Positions 28,249-36,974 of a stretch of DNA of 61,335 bases are shown in pieces. The first letter of the stretch is position 1; the number at the start of each line of letters is the position of its first letter. Below the pieces are notes generated by a model, which saw only the letters and a list, made by a program, of their open reading frames with translations, had not been told where the DNA came from and did no database searches. Both the position numbers and the translations under genes were made by a program. Source of the DNA: Acetatifactor sp. (lineage in GTDB: Bacteria; Bacillota; Clostridia; Lachnospirales; Lachnospiraceae); the NCBI GenBank assembly GCA_022511425.1, contig JAFLRO010000006.1:1-61335 (forward strand), in the 5' to 3' direction.

Positions 28249-29107
28249 TTGCTACCTCAACTAAATACTTTCCGTAATTGGTCTTCATCAATGGCTCTGC
28301 CAGCTGCAGCAGTTGATCCTTGTCAATAAAGCCCCGCTTGAAAGCGATTTCTTCGATACACGAGATGTAAAGCCCCTGACGTTTTTGGAAAGCGGCCACA
28401 AAATCAGCGGCATCCAGCAATGCGTCGTGGTTTCCGGTATCCAGCCACGCAAAGCCGCGGCCAAGAGTCTCCACATGCAGCGCCCCCCGCTCAAGATACT
28501 CATTGTTCACCGAAGTAATCTCAATTTCACCTCTTGCAGAAGGTTTCACATTTTTTGCAATTTCAACTACATCGTTATCATAAAAATACAGACCAGGCAC
28601 CGCATAGTTGCTCTTAGGATTCTCCGGTTTCTCCTCGATGGAGAGAGCTTTCCCCGTCTCATCAAACTCTACGACACCGTATTCTCTGGGATCTCGCACA
28701 TAATAGCCAAAGATGGTCGCACCTTTCTCACGCGCAGCCACCTCTCGCAATACTTTGGAAAAACTCTGTCCGTAGAAGATATTATCTCCCAGAACCAACG
28801 CGACTCTGTCGTTTCCTATAAATCTATCACCAATGATAAAGGCATCCGCCAATCCTCTCGGGTATTCCTGCACGGCATAGCTGAACTCCATCCCCAGCTG
28901 ATGTCCGTCGCCAAGAAGTTCTTCAAACACAGGTAAATCCCTGGGTGTAGAGATAATCAGCACCTCCCGAATCCCTGCCAACATCAAAGTTGACAGAGGA
29001 TAATAAATCATGGGCTTGTCATATACAGGCATAATCTGCTTCGATATTGCCTTTGTCAGCGGATACAGCCTGGTTCCTGATCCTCCCGCCAGTACAATTC
29101 CTTTCAT
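28238..29107 (-). CDS. rmlA: Glucose-1-phosphate thymidylyltransferase
   Basis: A 289-residue nucleotidyltransferase making dTDP-glucose from glucose-1-phosphate and dTTP, the first step to dTDP-rhamnose and dTDP-amino sugars. It shows the N-terminal nucleotide loop [37 protein letters not shown] and the [21 protein letters not shown] block typical of RmlA. Length is normal. GGAGG precedes the ATG. It follows rmlB by 96 bp and overlaps the GH25 gene by 11 bases. Confidence 0.97.
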   Translation of the reverse strand: MKGIVLAGGSGTRLYPLTKAISKQIMPVYDKPMIYYPLSTLMLAGIREVLIISTPRDLPVFEELLGDGHQLGMEFSYAVQEYPRGLADAFIIGDRFIGNDRVALVLGDNIFYGQSFSKVLREVAAREKGATIFGYYVRDPREYGVVEFDETGKALSIEEKPENPKSNYAVPGLYFYDNDVVEIAKNVKPSARGEIEITSVNNEYLERGALHVETLGRGFAWLDTGNHDALLDAADFVAAFQKRQGLYISCIEEIAFKRGFIDKDQLLQLAEPLMKTNYGKYLVEVANGL

Positions 29108-29203
29108 ATCGTCAATTCCTCCTTATAGCACAGCAGACCATTTCGGTGTAACGAAGGCTCTTTACACTTTCGTACATACCGTCAACAACGGCACGAACAG
29201 CCA

Positions 29204-30289
29204 TTATCTGCCGCCATACATTTCCTCATAATACTTTTGATAGTCACCACTGGTCACATTTTTCATCCATTCCTCGTTCTCAAAAAACCATTGGATTGTC
29301 TTGCGGATTCCCTCTTTGAACATGGTTTCCGGCTCCCAGCCAATCTCAGCCCTGATTTTATCGGGAGCAATAGCATAGCGTCTGTCATGACCTTTCCGAT
29401 CCTCCACATAGGTAATCAAGTCCGTGTTGACATAAGCTTTTCTGGGGTCACCCTCCGGCAGCATTTCCTGCAGGGTCTCCAGAATAATGTGAATAATCTC
29501 TATGTTCTGCTTTTCATTGTGACCGCCAATGTTATAAGTCTCAAAGAGCCTGCCTTGCTCTTGTACCATATCGATAGCCTTGGCATGGTCCTCCACAAAG
29601 AGCCAGTCCCGAACATTCTTTCCGTCACCGTACACGGGAAGTTTTTTACCTTGCAAAGCGTTGTTAATGATAAGTGGAATCAACTTCTCCGGGAACTGGT
29701 AAGGGCCATAATTGTTAGAGCAGTTGGTGATATTGGCCGGGAAATGATAGGTATCCATATATGACTTCACCAGCATGTCCGAGGAAGCTTTGCTGGCTGA
29801 ATAGGGGCTGTGGGGATCATAGGGGGTTGTCTCATAAAAAAAGGCATTGTCATCCTCGGGAAGTGAACCATAGACTTCGTCCGTGGATACATGTAGAAAC
29901 TTTTTGCCCTCTTTATAGCTTCCGTCAGGAAGCTCCCATGCCGCTCTGGCGCAGTTTAGCATTACAGCCGTACCGAGCACATTGGTCTGAACAAACACCT
30001 CGGGGGTACGGATGCTTCTGTCCACGTGGCTCTCCGCTGCGAAGTGGACTACACGGTCGATGTCGTTCTCTGCAAAAATCTTTGAAATAGCCTCTTTGTC
30101 GCAGATATCTGCCTTGATGAAGGTGTAGTTGTCTCTATGTTCAATGTCTTTGAGGTTTGCCAGGTTACCGGCGTAGGTCAGAGCGTCTACGTTGATGATA
30201 CGGATTTCGTTGTTGTACTTTTTGAACATGTAATGGATGTAGTTGGAGCCGATGAAGCCGGCGCCTCCGGTTACTAAGTAGGTTCGCAT
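29204..30289 (-). CDS. rmlB: dTDP-glucose 4,6-dehydratase
   Basis: A 361-residue short-chain dehydrogenase-type enzyme turning dTDP-glucose into dTDP-4-keto-6-deoxyglucose, which RmlC and WecE in this window can both use. It shows the NAD-binding motif VTGGAGFIGSNY (residues 6-17), HFAAESHVDRSI, VSTDEVYGSL, the catalytic YSASKASSD and the YNIGGHNEKQN block. Length is normal. AAGGAG lies 8 bases upstream of the ATG. It is the first gene of a long minus-strand operon that appears to run to 15972. Confidence 0.97.
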   Translation of the reverse strand: MRTYLVTGGAGFIGSNYIHYMFKKYNNEIRIINVDALTYAGNLANLKDIEHRDNYTFIKADICDKEAISKIFAENDIDRVVHFAAESHVDRSIRTPEVFVQTNVLGTAVMLNCARAAWELPDGSYKEGKKFLHVSTDEVYGSLPEDDNAFFYETTPYDPHSPYSASKASSDMLVKSYMDTYHFPANITNCSNNYGPYQFPEKLIPLIINNALQGKKLPVYGDGKNVRDWLFVEDHAKAIDMVQEQGRLFETYNIGGHNEKQNIEIIHIILETLQEMLPEGDPRKAYVNTDLITYVEDRKGHDRRYAIAPDKIRAEIGWEPETMFKEGIRKTIQWFFENEEWMKNVTSGDYQKYYEEMYGGR

Positions 30290-30323
30290 AGGTGTTCTCC
30301 TTATTTTTTAGTAAGCTGTTAAT

Positions 30324-30352
30324 AGTATATCATAGGATTTTTATTTTTCCAA
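30324..30352 (-). promoter_or_regulatory. Promoter of the rml/export operon
   Basis: The minus strand has -35 TTGGAA (30347-30352), a 17-bp spacer and -10 TATACT (30324-30329) with TG one base before it, an extended -10. Upstream, TTAA blocks at 30392-30395 and 30403-30406 are spaced 11 bp apart, similar to repeats before other promoters of these loci. Confidence 0.75.
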
Positions 30353-30434
30353 TTATAAGTTATAGTTATTGGGATTCTTAGGGGAATTTCCTTAAATTTC
30401 GGTTAATTTATTAGTTTAGTTGTCCACGAGGGAC

Positions 30435-30609
30435 GGTCCCGGGCGGCGGGTATGCTCACGCGAACGCGGCAACGCTCCGGTGAACTAACTGCCAACTTCG
30501 ACTAGGGCGTGAAAGAGCATCACGCCAAGTCTACGTAGGCAGTGGATTTCACCTCCGACTAAGTACGCCGCTAAAGTGTTCGCTTAGAGCATACCCGCCG
30601 CCCGGGGCC
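30435..30609. repeat. 175-bp nested palindromic element (long hairpin)
   Basis: The outer arms, 30435-30457 and 30587-30609, pair over 23 positions with a single wobble. Inside, further arms pair in strict nested order: 30460-30465 with 30578-30583, 30466-30470 with 30567-30571, 30479-30484 with 30548-30553, 30488-30493 with 30538-30543, and 30506-30511 with 30521-30526. The whole element could fold as one long stem in RNA or DNA. No coding frame is supported. Part of the outer arm recurs at 2554-2583. It could be a MITE-like repeat, a structured RNA or a regulatory barrier between the rml operon and the GH25 gene. The gap 30290-30726 otherwise holds the rmlB promoter and a terminator-like hairpin. 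Confidence 0.8.
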
Positions 30610-30671
30610 TGATACTTGCTGATAAAGCAAAGTATTAGGTAAAGCTAAAGCTCTTTAGTTGGGCATGAATT

Positions 30672-30707
30672 ACGGCGGGAAGTCGTGTTGTAATGACTTC
30701 CCGCCGT
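30672..30707. terminator. Strong hairpin after the large GH25 gene
   Basis: A perfect 13-bp stem (30672-30684 and 30695-30707, ACGGCGGGAAGTC and its complement) with a 10-base loop, 19 bp past the GH25 stop. A T-rich run follows it on the plus strand (GTTTGTTTG) but not on the minus strand, so it is a likely but imperfect terminator for the minus-strand gene. Confidence 0.6.
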
Positions 30708-30726
30708 TTGTTTGAATTGGATTAAC

Positions 30727-33696
30727 TTAGTAGCCTAAATAGCTGAGGTTCATATCCACGTTGCCATTGATGCCGTTGATACGACCGGTGGAACTGTACT
30801 GCCAGAGATTGTAACGACCGGTATAGGTGGGTTTAGCAGCGTATTGAGCAAGCCAGATCTTGTAGGCGCTCAGGGCACTGGGGTCGATCTTATTCTCCAG
30901 CCAGTTCTTGTTCGCATAGATCCCGGCAGTATATCCCTTGTTCTGGATAGTCTGGCAGAAGGCTTTGCAAACGGCGGTCCTGGTCTCTTTGTCGATAGCA
31001 TCTGCACGGCCACCGCTGGATTCCACATCCAGGAAGATTGGATAGGATATCTTGTAATTCTTGACCAATTCCAATACCATGGATGCCTCCTCCACAGCTT
31101 CTCTCTCATCCATGGCCTGCGTAAAGAAATAGATTCCTACCTTAATACCTGCGGCTGTAGCGCCCTGAATGTTAGTTCTGAACATTGGATCCTCAATCAG
31201 GCTTCCTGCAGAGGAACCTCTGTAACCACAGCGGATAATCACAAAATTGACACCTGATTTCTTTACGGCGTTCCAGTTAATGTTGCTGTTCCACTTGGAC
31301 ACATCGATCCCCAGCATACCGCTGCCGGTCACAAGCGTGCCATCGCTTGCAAAATTATATTTCGCTCCCTGAATGACCTGTTCACCGGTGACATACTTCC
31401 CGTCTGCGGTAAAGTAATACACTTTGCCGTTGATATTCTGCCAGCCGTTATACTTGGGATCGGTCATTAAATAGAATTTGTTGCTTTCTACATAGAAATC
31501 AGCGTATACCGCCTCCCTGTATTCTCCGTTTTCCAAGACATACAGTTGATTATTGTTTTCATCTTTTAGTTTTGTGACCTTATCGTTTTTAGGGTGTTCC
31601 ATCACAGTCACAGTGCAGGTAGCCATACCTGTTACCGCAGTGCTCTCCACAAGTTCCACTGTGATCGTCACTGTTCCCTCCTTGAGACCTTTGACAGTTA
31701 TTTTATTTCCCTGTACGGTCTCTGGTACTGTTGCAATGGTCACATCCGAGGATTTCACCCGAAACTCTGGAGTTATAGCACCTTCAACAGAAACGTCCAA
31801 CACCAGTGACTCTTCAGGAAATGTTATCCCGGTTTTTTCAAGGGTAATTGTCTTGGCGGGATTGACTGTCACAGCAAGCATCTTAGAAACCGGTTCGCAT
31901 CCTTCGCAGTTTACTGTGATTTTTATCCGCGTGGTTCCTTGCGCTAAACCGATAACTGTAATTTTTCCGTCGGCCTCCACCGTGACTGTCACAAATTTAT
32001 TATCTTCCGCAACTGCAGAGAATGTGGGTTCCTTTCCCTCAGGTACTTTTACTTCCTCAATCTGTGATGTGACAGTTCCTCCTACGACCGTGATGACTGT
32101 GGAAGGCATTAACTTAAAATCTATCTCGGTCTTCGTGTCAGAATCGGATCCCCCACCGGGATTATTGCCAGATGTGGTGCCGGAGTTATCCCCGGGATTA
32201 TTGCCGGACGTGGTGTCGGAACTTCCGCCGGGATTATTGCCGGATGTGGTGTCGGAACTTCCGCCGGGATTATTGTCGGATACGCTGCCATTCTCGCTAA
32301 CATCATCCGTCAACACCACTCCTCCCGTTCCGGAAGTCCGGGCTGTAGCGCTGCCGGCCAATATGGACGTGGGTTTAGGAATACTGGTCTTATTTACTTC
32401 AACATAAGTGCCATCAATGATTTTGCTCTCTACCCAGGCCACTGTATCCTGCAGGGCGGACTCTTGCACGGTATCGTTTTTAGCGGTATCCTCCTTGCTG
32501 GCATCAATCTCATCCTCAGACTTGATCTCGTTGGCTACCTCTACCTTCTCGTAGGCAATATTCTTCTTTACATCCACCGTTCTGGAACGAGTGGAAAGTG
32601 TATAGTTTGAATATTTCTCATCCGTCAATGCCTCCATTACCACCTTATACGATCCAGGAGTAATGTCCTTCTTGTAGATAATGCCATCCATATCATCATC
32701 AGACCAGATGAAAGACTTGCCGTCGGGATCCGTGACTTGCACGGCAAAGGGCACGTTTGCTACCAGCTTTCCTGTATTATCGTTGACAAACTTAATCTTT
32801 AAATCCTTCTGAATGGATACAAATTCCATGGTGACTGTCACGTCACGCCGATACTCCGATTCGTTATATCCCTCATTATCCGGATATTCCTGCTGGCTTC
32901 CGTTCAAGATATCCGACGCTGCCATTTTGGCGAGTTGGGCATCAGCCACCGCCAGCAATCCGGCTTCTCCGATAACATCAATGCCATTCAGTTGGTTTCC
33001 TACGGTGACAAAGCTGGAAATCTGACGGTCAATTATTCTGGAACTAATGTAAAAGCCAACCGTTACAAATGCCAGAATCAACACCGCAACACCTGTTCCA
33101 AGAATCATCTGATCCATCAGGCCCATGCCGGCAAAGCCTTTCCGATGCTTCTTCCCGCTTGTTTCCGAAGTAACTGCAGATCTGCCGCCAAACTCCTCCA
33201 TACCTGTATCTTCTGTAGGAAGCACGACTGCTTCCATATCCTCTTCGCCGTCGTATGCCTCCTCTTCGTAATATTCTTCCTCGTAATTACCTTCTTCGTA
33301 ATATCCTTCTTCAAAATTACCTTCTTCGTAATATCCCCCTTCAAAATTACCTTCTTCGTAATATCCCCCTTCGTAATTACCTTCCTCATAATATTCCGCT
33401 TCGTTATTTCCCGATTCACTCTCTTCCTGATAATCTTCTGAACTCTCGGATTCCGCATAATACATTCCGCCATCCTGCACATCTTCGCTGTCGGCGTATG
33501 TCTCTTGACCGTTCCAGTATTCCTCGCTGCCTTCTCCCGTTTCCTCTGCATAATAGGAAGTTTCTCCCTCTTCCGCCTCCTCCCGATAATCCTCGCTTTC
33601 ATTTATCAGATCAACTTCATCCCAATCATATTTGTTTTCAGTTAAATCTTCCCATTCCGGAACAGGTCTTTTGGTATGATTAAATATTTTTTTCAT
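30727..33696 (-). CDS. Large membrane-anchored multidomain GH25 surface protein
   Basis: A 989-residue type II membrane protein. In order: an acidic cytoplasmic tail with 10-residue YYEEGN-type repeats (about 90-150); one membrane helix (about 196-220); a Cna-B-like domain (about 280-370); a Gly/Pro/Ser/Thr linker with four 12-residue NNPGG-type repeats (about 475-515); two BIG2-like Ig domains (about 520-700); two YYF-type wall-binding-like repeats (about 735-785; NINGKVYYFTADGK); and a C-terminal GH25 domain (about 790-989) with [18 protein letters not shown] and IFLDVESSGG. It should cut peptidoglycan outside the cell. It has its own promoter. The GH25 end is closely related to the protein at 26971, so one is probably a duplicate with new domains added. 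Confidence 0.9.
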   Translation of the reverse strand: MKKIFNHTKRPVPEWEDLTENKYDWDEVDLINESEDYREEAEEGETSYYAEETGEGSEEYWNGQETYADSEDVQDGGMYYAESESSEDYQEESESGNNEAEYYEEGNYEGGYYEEGNFEGGYYEEGNFEEGYYEEGNYEEEYYEEEAYDGEEDMEAVVLPTEDTGMEEFGGRSAVTSETSGKKHRKGFAGMGLMDQMILGTGVAVLILAFVTVGFYISSRIIDRQISSFVTVGNQLNGIDVIGEAGLLAVADAQLAKMAASDILNGSQQEYPDNEGYNESEYRRDVTVTMEFVSIQKDLKIKFVNDNTGKLVANVPFAVQVTDPDGKSFIWSDDDMDGIIYKKDITPGSYKVVMEALTDEKYSNYTLSTRSRTVDVKKNIAYEKVEVANEIKSEDEIDASKEDTAKNDTVQESALQDTVAWVESKIIDGTYVEVNKTSIPKPTSILAGSATARTSGTGGVVLTDDVSENGSVSDNNPGGSSDTTSGNNPGGSSDTTSGNNPGDNSGTTSGNNPGGGSDSDTKTEIDFKLMPSTVITVVGGTVTSQIEEVKVPEGKEPTFSAVAEDNKFVTVTVEADGKITVIGLAQGTTRIKITVNCEGCEPVSKMLAVTVNPAKTITLEKTGITFPEESLVLDVSVEGAITPEFRVKSSDVTIATVPETVQGNKITVKGLKEGTVTITVELVESTAVTGMATCTVTVMEHPKNDKVTKLKDENNNQLYVLENGEYREAVYADFYVESNKFYLMTDPKYNGWQNINGKVYYFTADGKYVTGEQVIQGAKYNFASDGTLVTGSGMLGIDVSKWNSNINWNAVKKSGVNFVIIRCGYRGSSAGSLIEDPMFRTNIQGATAAGIKVGIYFFTQAMDEREAVEEASMVLELVKNYKISYPIFLDVESSGGRADAIDKETRTAVCKAFCQTIQNKGYTAGIYANKNWLENKIDPSALSAYKIWLAQYAAKPTYTGRYNLWQYSSTGRINGINGNVDMNLSYLGY
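32151..32278. repeat. 36-bp tandem repeats inside the large GH25 gene
   Basis: About three and a half copies of a 36-bp unit encode a 12-residue Gly/Pro/Ser/Thr linker (NNPGGSSDTTSG type). The middle copies are nearly identical at DNA level, so copy number may vary between strains. The linker probably spans part of the wall. Confidence 0.75.
33261..33398. repeat. 30-bp tandem repeats coding acidic YYEEGN repeats
   Basis: Four to five units of 30 bp encode the 10-residue YYEEGNFEGG-type repeat in the cytoplasmic tail of the large GH25 protein. Several neighbouring copies differ by only a few bases. This is a protein-coding repeat, not a CRISPR array. Confidence 0.8.
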
Positions 33697-33762
33697 AAAG
33701 TATCCTCTCCTTCCGACGGTGTCGGGTACAATAAATTACACGTGATTTAACATTTTTGTAAC

Positions 33763-33791
33763 ATTATAGCATTGATACTACAACTCTTCAA
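33763..33791 (-). promoter_or_regulatory. Promoter of the large GH25 gene
   Basis: The minus strand has -35 TTGAAG (33786-33791), a 17-bp spacer and a perfect -10 TATAAT (33763-33768). It is divergent from the SGNH promoter and shares its upstream TTAA repeat region. Confidence 0.75.
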
Positions 33792-33818
33792 GCCATAACG
33801 GCATTTCTTCATAATTTC

Positions 33819-33868
33819 TTAAATCTTTTTAAATCTCTTTAATATTATGGACTTTCCCGATTTATAAT
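33819..33868 (+). promoter_or_regulatory. SGNH gene promoter with phased TTAA repeats
   Basis: The plus strand has -35 TTAATA (33839-33844), an 18-bp spacer and -10 TATAAT (33863-33868). Three TTAA blocks are spaced exactly 10 bp apart (33819, 33829, 33839), in the setting TTCTTAAATC then TTTTTAAATC; the third overlaps the -35. This looks like binding on one face of the helix by a response regulator, and it could also act on the divergent GH25 promoter. Confidence 0.6.
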
Positions 33869-33937
33869 AGTAAAATATAAATGCTAATTTACACCCGTGT
33901 ACAAAACAAGCCAGACATGAGCAGAATGAGAGGATAC

Positions 33938-35131
33938 ATGAAAAGAGAACCACATTCCGACCGTAAGAAACAAAACAACCCCTCACATACTATACCCGAC
34001 ATCCAGATTATTGATCTGGATGTCAGTGAGAATACGGACTCAAATACCGAAACATTAACGGAATCCAATATGGAAAATAATATGGGATCTGATATAGGAA
34101 CAAATATGGAAACCGATGAGGAAACTCCTGATGAACAGGAGCCCGAAAGAAAGAGATTTCACATTGGGGCACATACGGCAATGCACTTTGCGCTGCTGGC
34201 TGTAGTGGTCATTGTGGTCATCGTGGTCATCAACCGCATTGGCAGGATAAGTCAATTTATATCTCAGGAAGAAATCTTCAAAAACGGAGAAGGAACTTAT
34301 GAAGATACCTATGATCAATTTTTACCTGCGCTGGATGCCGACGGCAATCTTATCGTCACCAATACCGGTAAAGATCTGACCGTTCTCATGCTGGGAAATT
34401 CCCCCCTGTCGGATGATAAGGACTCTGAGGACGGCCTTGCCAACATGATTGCTGAGCGCACCGGTGCCAACGTGATCAACTGTGCTATATCCGGCAGTTA
34501 CATGGCTGCCGAACAGCCCAATTTCTACGCCGCCAAACAATCGTTCATGGACGCTTACACGCCCTATTGGCTTTGTGTCCTGGCTTGCATAGAGGATATT
34601 GATCCCTATCAGAAGACAGCTGCTGAGGCTCTGGGGGAAAATACGCCTCCGGAAGCAGATGAGGTCTATGAAATACTTTCCACTCTGGATATGAACACGG
34701 TCGATGTGGTAGCCTTCATGTATGACGGCACGGATTATCTGATGGGGCACGGGATATACAGCGGAGAAAACACCGCCGATATCCAACAGTTCAGCGGTAA
34801 TCTGGAGGCGAGCATCGACCTGATCCAGTACTATTTTCCCCATATCCGAATTATCGTTATGTCACCCGCATATGCCTTTGGCGTAAACGAGAACGGAGAA
34901 TATATCAGCAGCGATATACAGACCTACGGGCAGGATTTCCTGTCGACCTACTTCTACATGGAGATGCTTTCCTGCGTCGACAAGGGAGTAACCTTTGTCG
35001 ACAATCTGTATGGCACTATCAACGAGGATAACGCAAACGAGTACTTGACTGACAATATTCATCTGAATATAGAAGGCCGTAAGCTGATGGCGGATCGGTT
35101 TATTTATGCGCTGACCTATTTTGATTCATGA
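33938..35131 (+). CDS. Membrane-anchored SGNH-hydrolase-like protein
   Basis: A 397-residue protein, the only plus-strand gene within the glycan loci. An acidic, Asn/Thr-rich tail (about 20-75) is followed by one membrane helix (about 83-105) and an outer SGNH domain. Block I is VLMLGNSPLS; a block III-like MYDGTDYLMG replaces the usual GxND; block V is TDNIHLNIEGRK with Asp and His. Such proteins add or remove O-acyl groups on surface glycans. The ATG at 33938 is preferred because AGAGG lies just upstream; earlier in-frame ATGs (33881, 33917, 33926) lack sites, and the first lies too near the predicted transcription start. Its last 16 bases overlap the end of the convergent gene. Confidence 0.75.
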   Translation: MKREPHSDRKKQNNPSHTIPDIQIIDLDVSENTDSNTETLTESNMENNMGSDIGTNMETDEETPDEQEPERKRFHIGAHTAMHFALLAVVVIVVIVVINRIGRISQFISQEEIFKNGEGTYEDTYDQFLPALDADGNLIVTNTGKDLTVLMLGNSPLSDDKDSEDGLANMIAERTGANVINCAISGSYMAAEQPNFYAAKQSFMDAYTPYWLCVLACIEDIDPYQKTAAEALGENTPPEADEVYEILSTLDMNTVDVVAFMYDGTDYLMGHGIYSGENTADIQQFSGNLEASIDLIQYYFPHIRIIVMSPAYAFGVNENGEYISSDIQTYGQDFLSTYFYMEMLSCVDKGVTFVDNLYGTINEDNANEYLTDNIHLNIEGRKLMADRFIYALTYFDS

Positions 35132-35886
35132 ATTTCCGGGACATACATCTTTATACTTGTGTCCCGGTAAATCACATAGCCATCCGTTTCAAGGAACAAC
35201 TCCCAACCATATGTTTCCGTCTGCCCCACAATGTTCTGATCCTGCCGGAAAATCAGATAGTGACATCGGACAGCTCGCGACATGGGAACCAGCGTTTCCA
35301 GCTCAATCACATCTGCATTCATAGCTGAGCAGAACTCATCGTTATAACCCATGAGAACCAATCGTCCGTAAGGCATGCATACCATCGGAGAATACTGACG
35401 TACATATTGTAGAAGCTCTATCGGAAATGCCGCCATGACCTCCTGACCGGGCACCTTGATGGCATCACAAATGTGAACCACACTGTCCGGCATATGATAG
35501 ACATTCTCTGCCCGGCTGTACAGAGGACTGCTGTAAACAAGTTTTCCCGACACCACAGTCATCGCCAGGCAGACTGCCGTAAAGAGCACAGCTTTCCTTC
35601 CCTTCAACTGTTCACAGATTTTCACCGAACAATAAGCTATTGTCACTATAATAGGCAAAAGCCAACCGATGCGGAAGTAAATATCCTCTCCCACCAGCAT
35701 TTTAAATAACCCTGCGAACAGGGGATTGAAAAACAGCAACAGAACGATTATCGGCATATATACAAACAGAATCCGCTGCGGACGCCTCTTTTCCTGAAGA
35801 AAGAGATATATCAGCGCCACAAGATACCAGATCACTATCAGCCCTGTGCCCATATAATTATTAAATGTCTGAAACACGCCGCTCAT
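35116..35886 (-). CDS. Membrane protein with outer C-terminal domain, unknown function
   Basis: A 256-residue protein with four to five N-terminal helices and a soluble end (about 125-256) that probably faces outward. It includes FRIGWLLPIIVTIAY, a phrase seen in large GT-C-like envelope proteins of this bacterial group. The start has AAGGGG 8 bases upstream. It lies 11 bp after the next gene and in another frame, so the two are probably coupled and may form one functional unit. A single longer ancestral protein split in two is possible. It is the last gene of the long minus-strand operon. Confidence 0.65.
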   Translation of the reverse strand: MSGVFQTFNNYMGTGLIVIWYLVALIYLFLQEKRRPQRILFVYMPIIVLLLFFNPLFAGLFKMLVGEDIYFRIGWLLPIIVTIAYCSVKICEQLKGRKAVLFTAVCLAMTVVSGKLVYSSPLYSRAENVYHMPDSVVHICDAIKVPGQEVMAAFPIELLQYVRQYSPMVCMPYGRLVLMGYNDEFCSAMNADVIELETLVPMSRAVRCHYLIFRQDQNIVGQTETYGWELFLETDGYVIYRDTSIKMYVPEIHESK

Positions 35887-35897
35887 GCCCTATCCCC

Positions 35898-36962
35898 TTA
35901 TCTCAGCCAAAAATACAAAAAAGCCATGCCTGCAGGAAAAAATCCGCATCCAACCATAACTGGCAAGAGTTTCCATTGTCGATAGCAGACTAAAATGCAC
36001 AGTCCTACAATGCCTAAAAGCATACAGTTAAGCAATGAGCCCTGAGTACTGCACAGGCATCCTGTAATCATGGTCAATGCCACCATGCCCCAAATCCCGG
36101 CACCGGTTTTCTCTTCCACCTGCAGCTTCTCCAGAATCACAAGGAGGAGGTATAGCAGAAAGGGGATTACAATATTCGCCATCACTGATTTTCCCTGTGC
36201 CGTTCTGACCAACAAAAAATTCTCCGCAGAATAGGTGGAATATCCCCCGAACAATACTAAAAACTGAATAACCAGCATAAACAGCGCCGGTTTTCTCATT
36301 CCGTCCGAAAACAAGCGCCGCCCCAACAGGTAATAGATTGCGTAACTCATCACGATCAACACCACCGGCAGAGCAATCTGCGCCACCGTGACAGCCCGCA
36401 TGCCGGAAACCCTCGCCACATACGCCACCCATATGGGCATCGGTGCAAGCAAATGCCTGATATCCATGCCGGCAGAACCGCCTGTATAAGGTAAGATCTT
36501 ATACATACTGTCGGTAGCCTCTGTAACCGTGGATATAGCCACATAAAAAGCATCATCGCCCTCATCGTAGGCAAGTACACATGCCAGCACCAACTGTGTC
36601 AGTACAAGAACGGCAACGCACACCCACAGAAGCTGTGCCACAGTATCCTTCTCCCTGCTTCTATTTCGTGAAACATTTCCCGGGACTCCTTTCACTTGTC
36701 GCCGGATCCCAGCCACAATTGCAAACAATACCATGGCAGCTGTATATACGGTAAACAATATCACCACAACCTGAAAGCTGCGATTCACCAGAATCATAGG
36801 CACACAGATTATCTGAAAACCTGCCCAAAGGATAATCTGGCCGCTTATCCAGCGAAACGGAAGACCGGTGTCCACTTTCGCAGCAATCCCCCCCACTACC
36901 ATTGGCACCGGAACCAAGAGAAATATCAGAATCAATATCTGTACTATCAAGCTTTTATACAT
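35898..36962 (-). CDS. Polytopic membrane protein, GT-C-like (possibly DUF6077)
   Basis: A 354-residue protein with about nine hydrophobic segments. An acidic outer-loop motif, LAYDEGDDAFYVA, near residue 130 is reminiscent of the catalytic loop of polyprenyl-linked sugar transferases. It ends shortly after a helix (FLYFWLR), and the following gene continues with more helices, so the pair may together equal one longer family member. It starts 12 bp after the next upstream membrane gene. The function is not known; location points to glycan decoration or polymerization. Confidence 0.65.
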   Translation of the reverse strand: MYKSLIVQILILIFLLVPVPMVVGGIAAKVDTGLPFRWISGQIILWAGFQIICVPMILVNRSFQVVVILFTVYTAAMVLFAIVAGIRRQVKGVPGNVSRNRSREKDTVAQLLWVCVAVLVLTQLVLACVLAYDEGDDAFYVAISTVTEATDSMYKILPYTGGSAGMDIRHLLAPMPIWVAYVARVSGMRAVTVAQIALPVVLIVMSYAIYYLLGRRLFSDGMRKPALFMLVIQFLVLFGGYSTYSAENFLLVRTAQGKSVMANIVIPFLLYLLLVILEKLQVEEKTGAGIWGMVALTMITGCLCSTQGSLLNCMLLGIVGLCILVCYRQWKLLPVMVGCGFFPAGMAFLYFWLR

Positions 36963-36974
36963 CCTTTCCCATAA

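Noticed and set aside
31553-32407. 284-codon Thr/Ser/Val-rich open frame on the plus strand
   Set aside because: It is the mirror of the Ig-like and linker repeats of the large GH25 gene, not a surface protein of its own.
33261-33398. Regular short repeats considered as a CRISPR array
   Set aside because: Units are contiguous without unique spacers and translate in frame to YYEEGN repeats; no cas genes.
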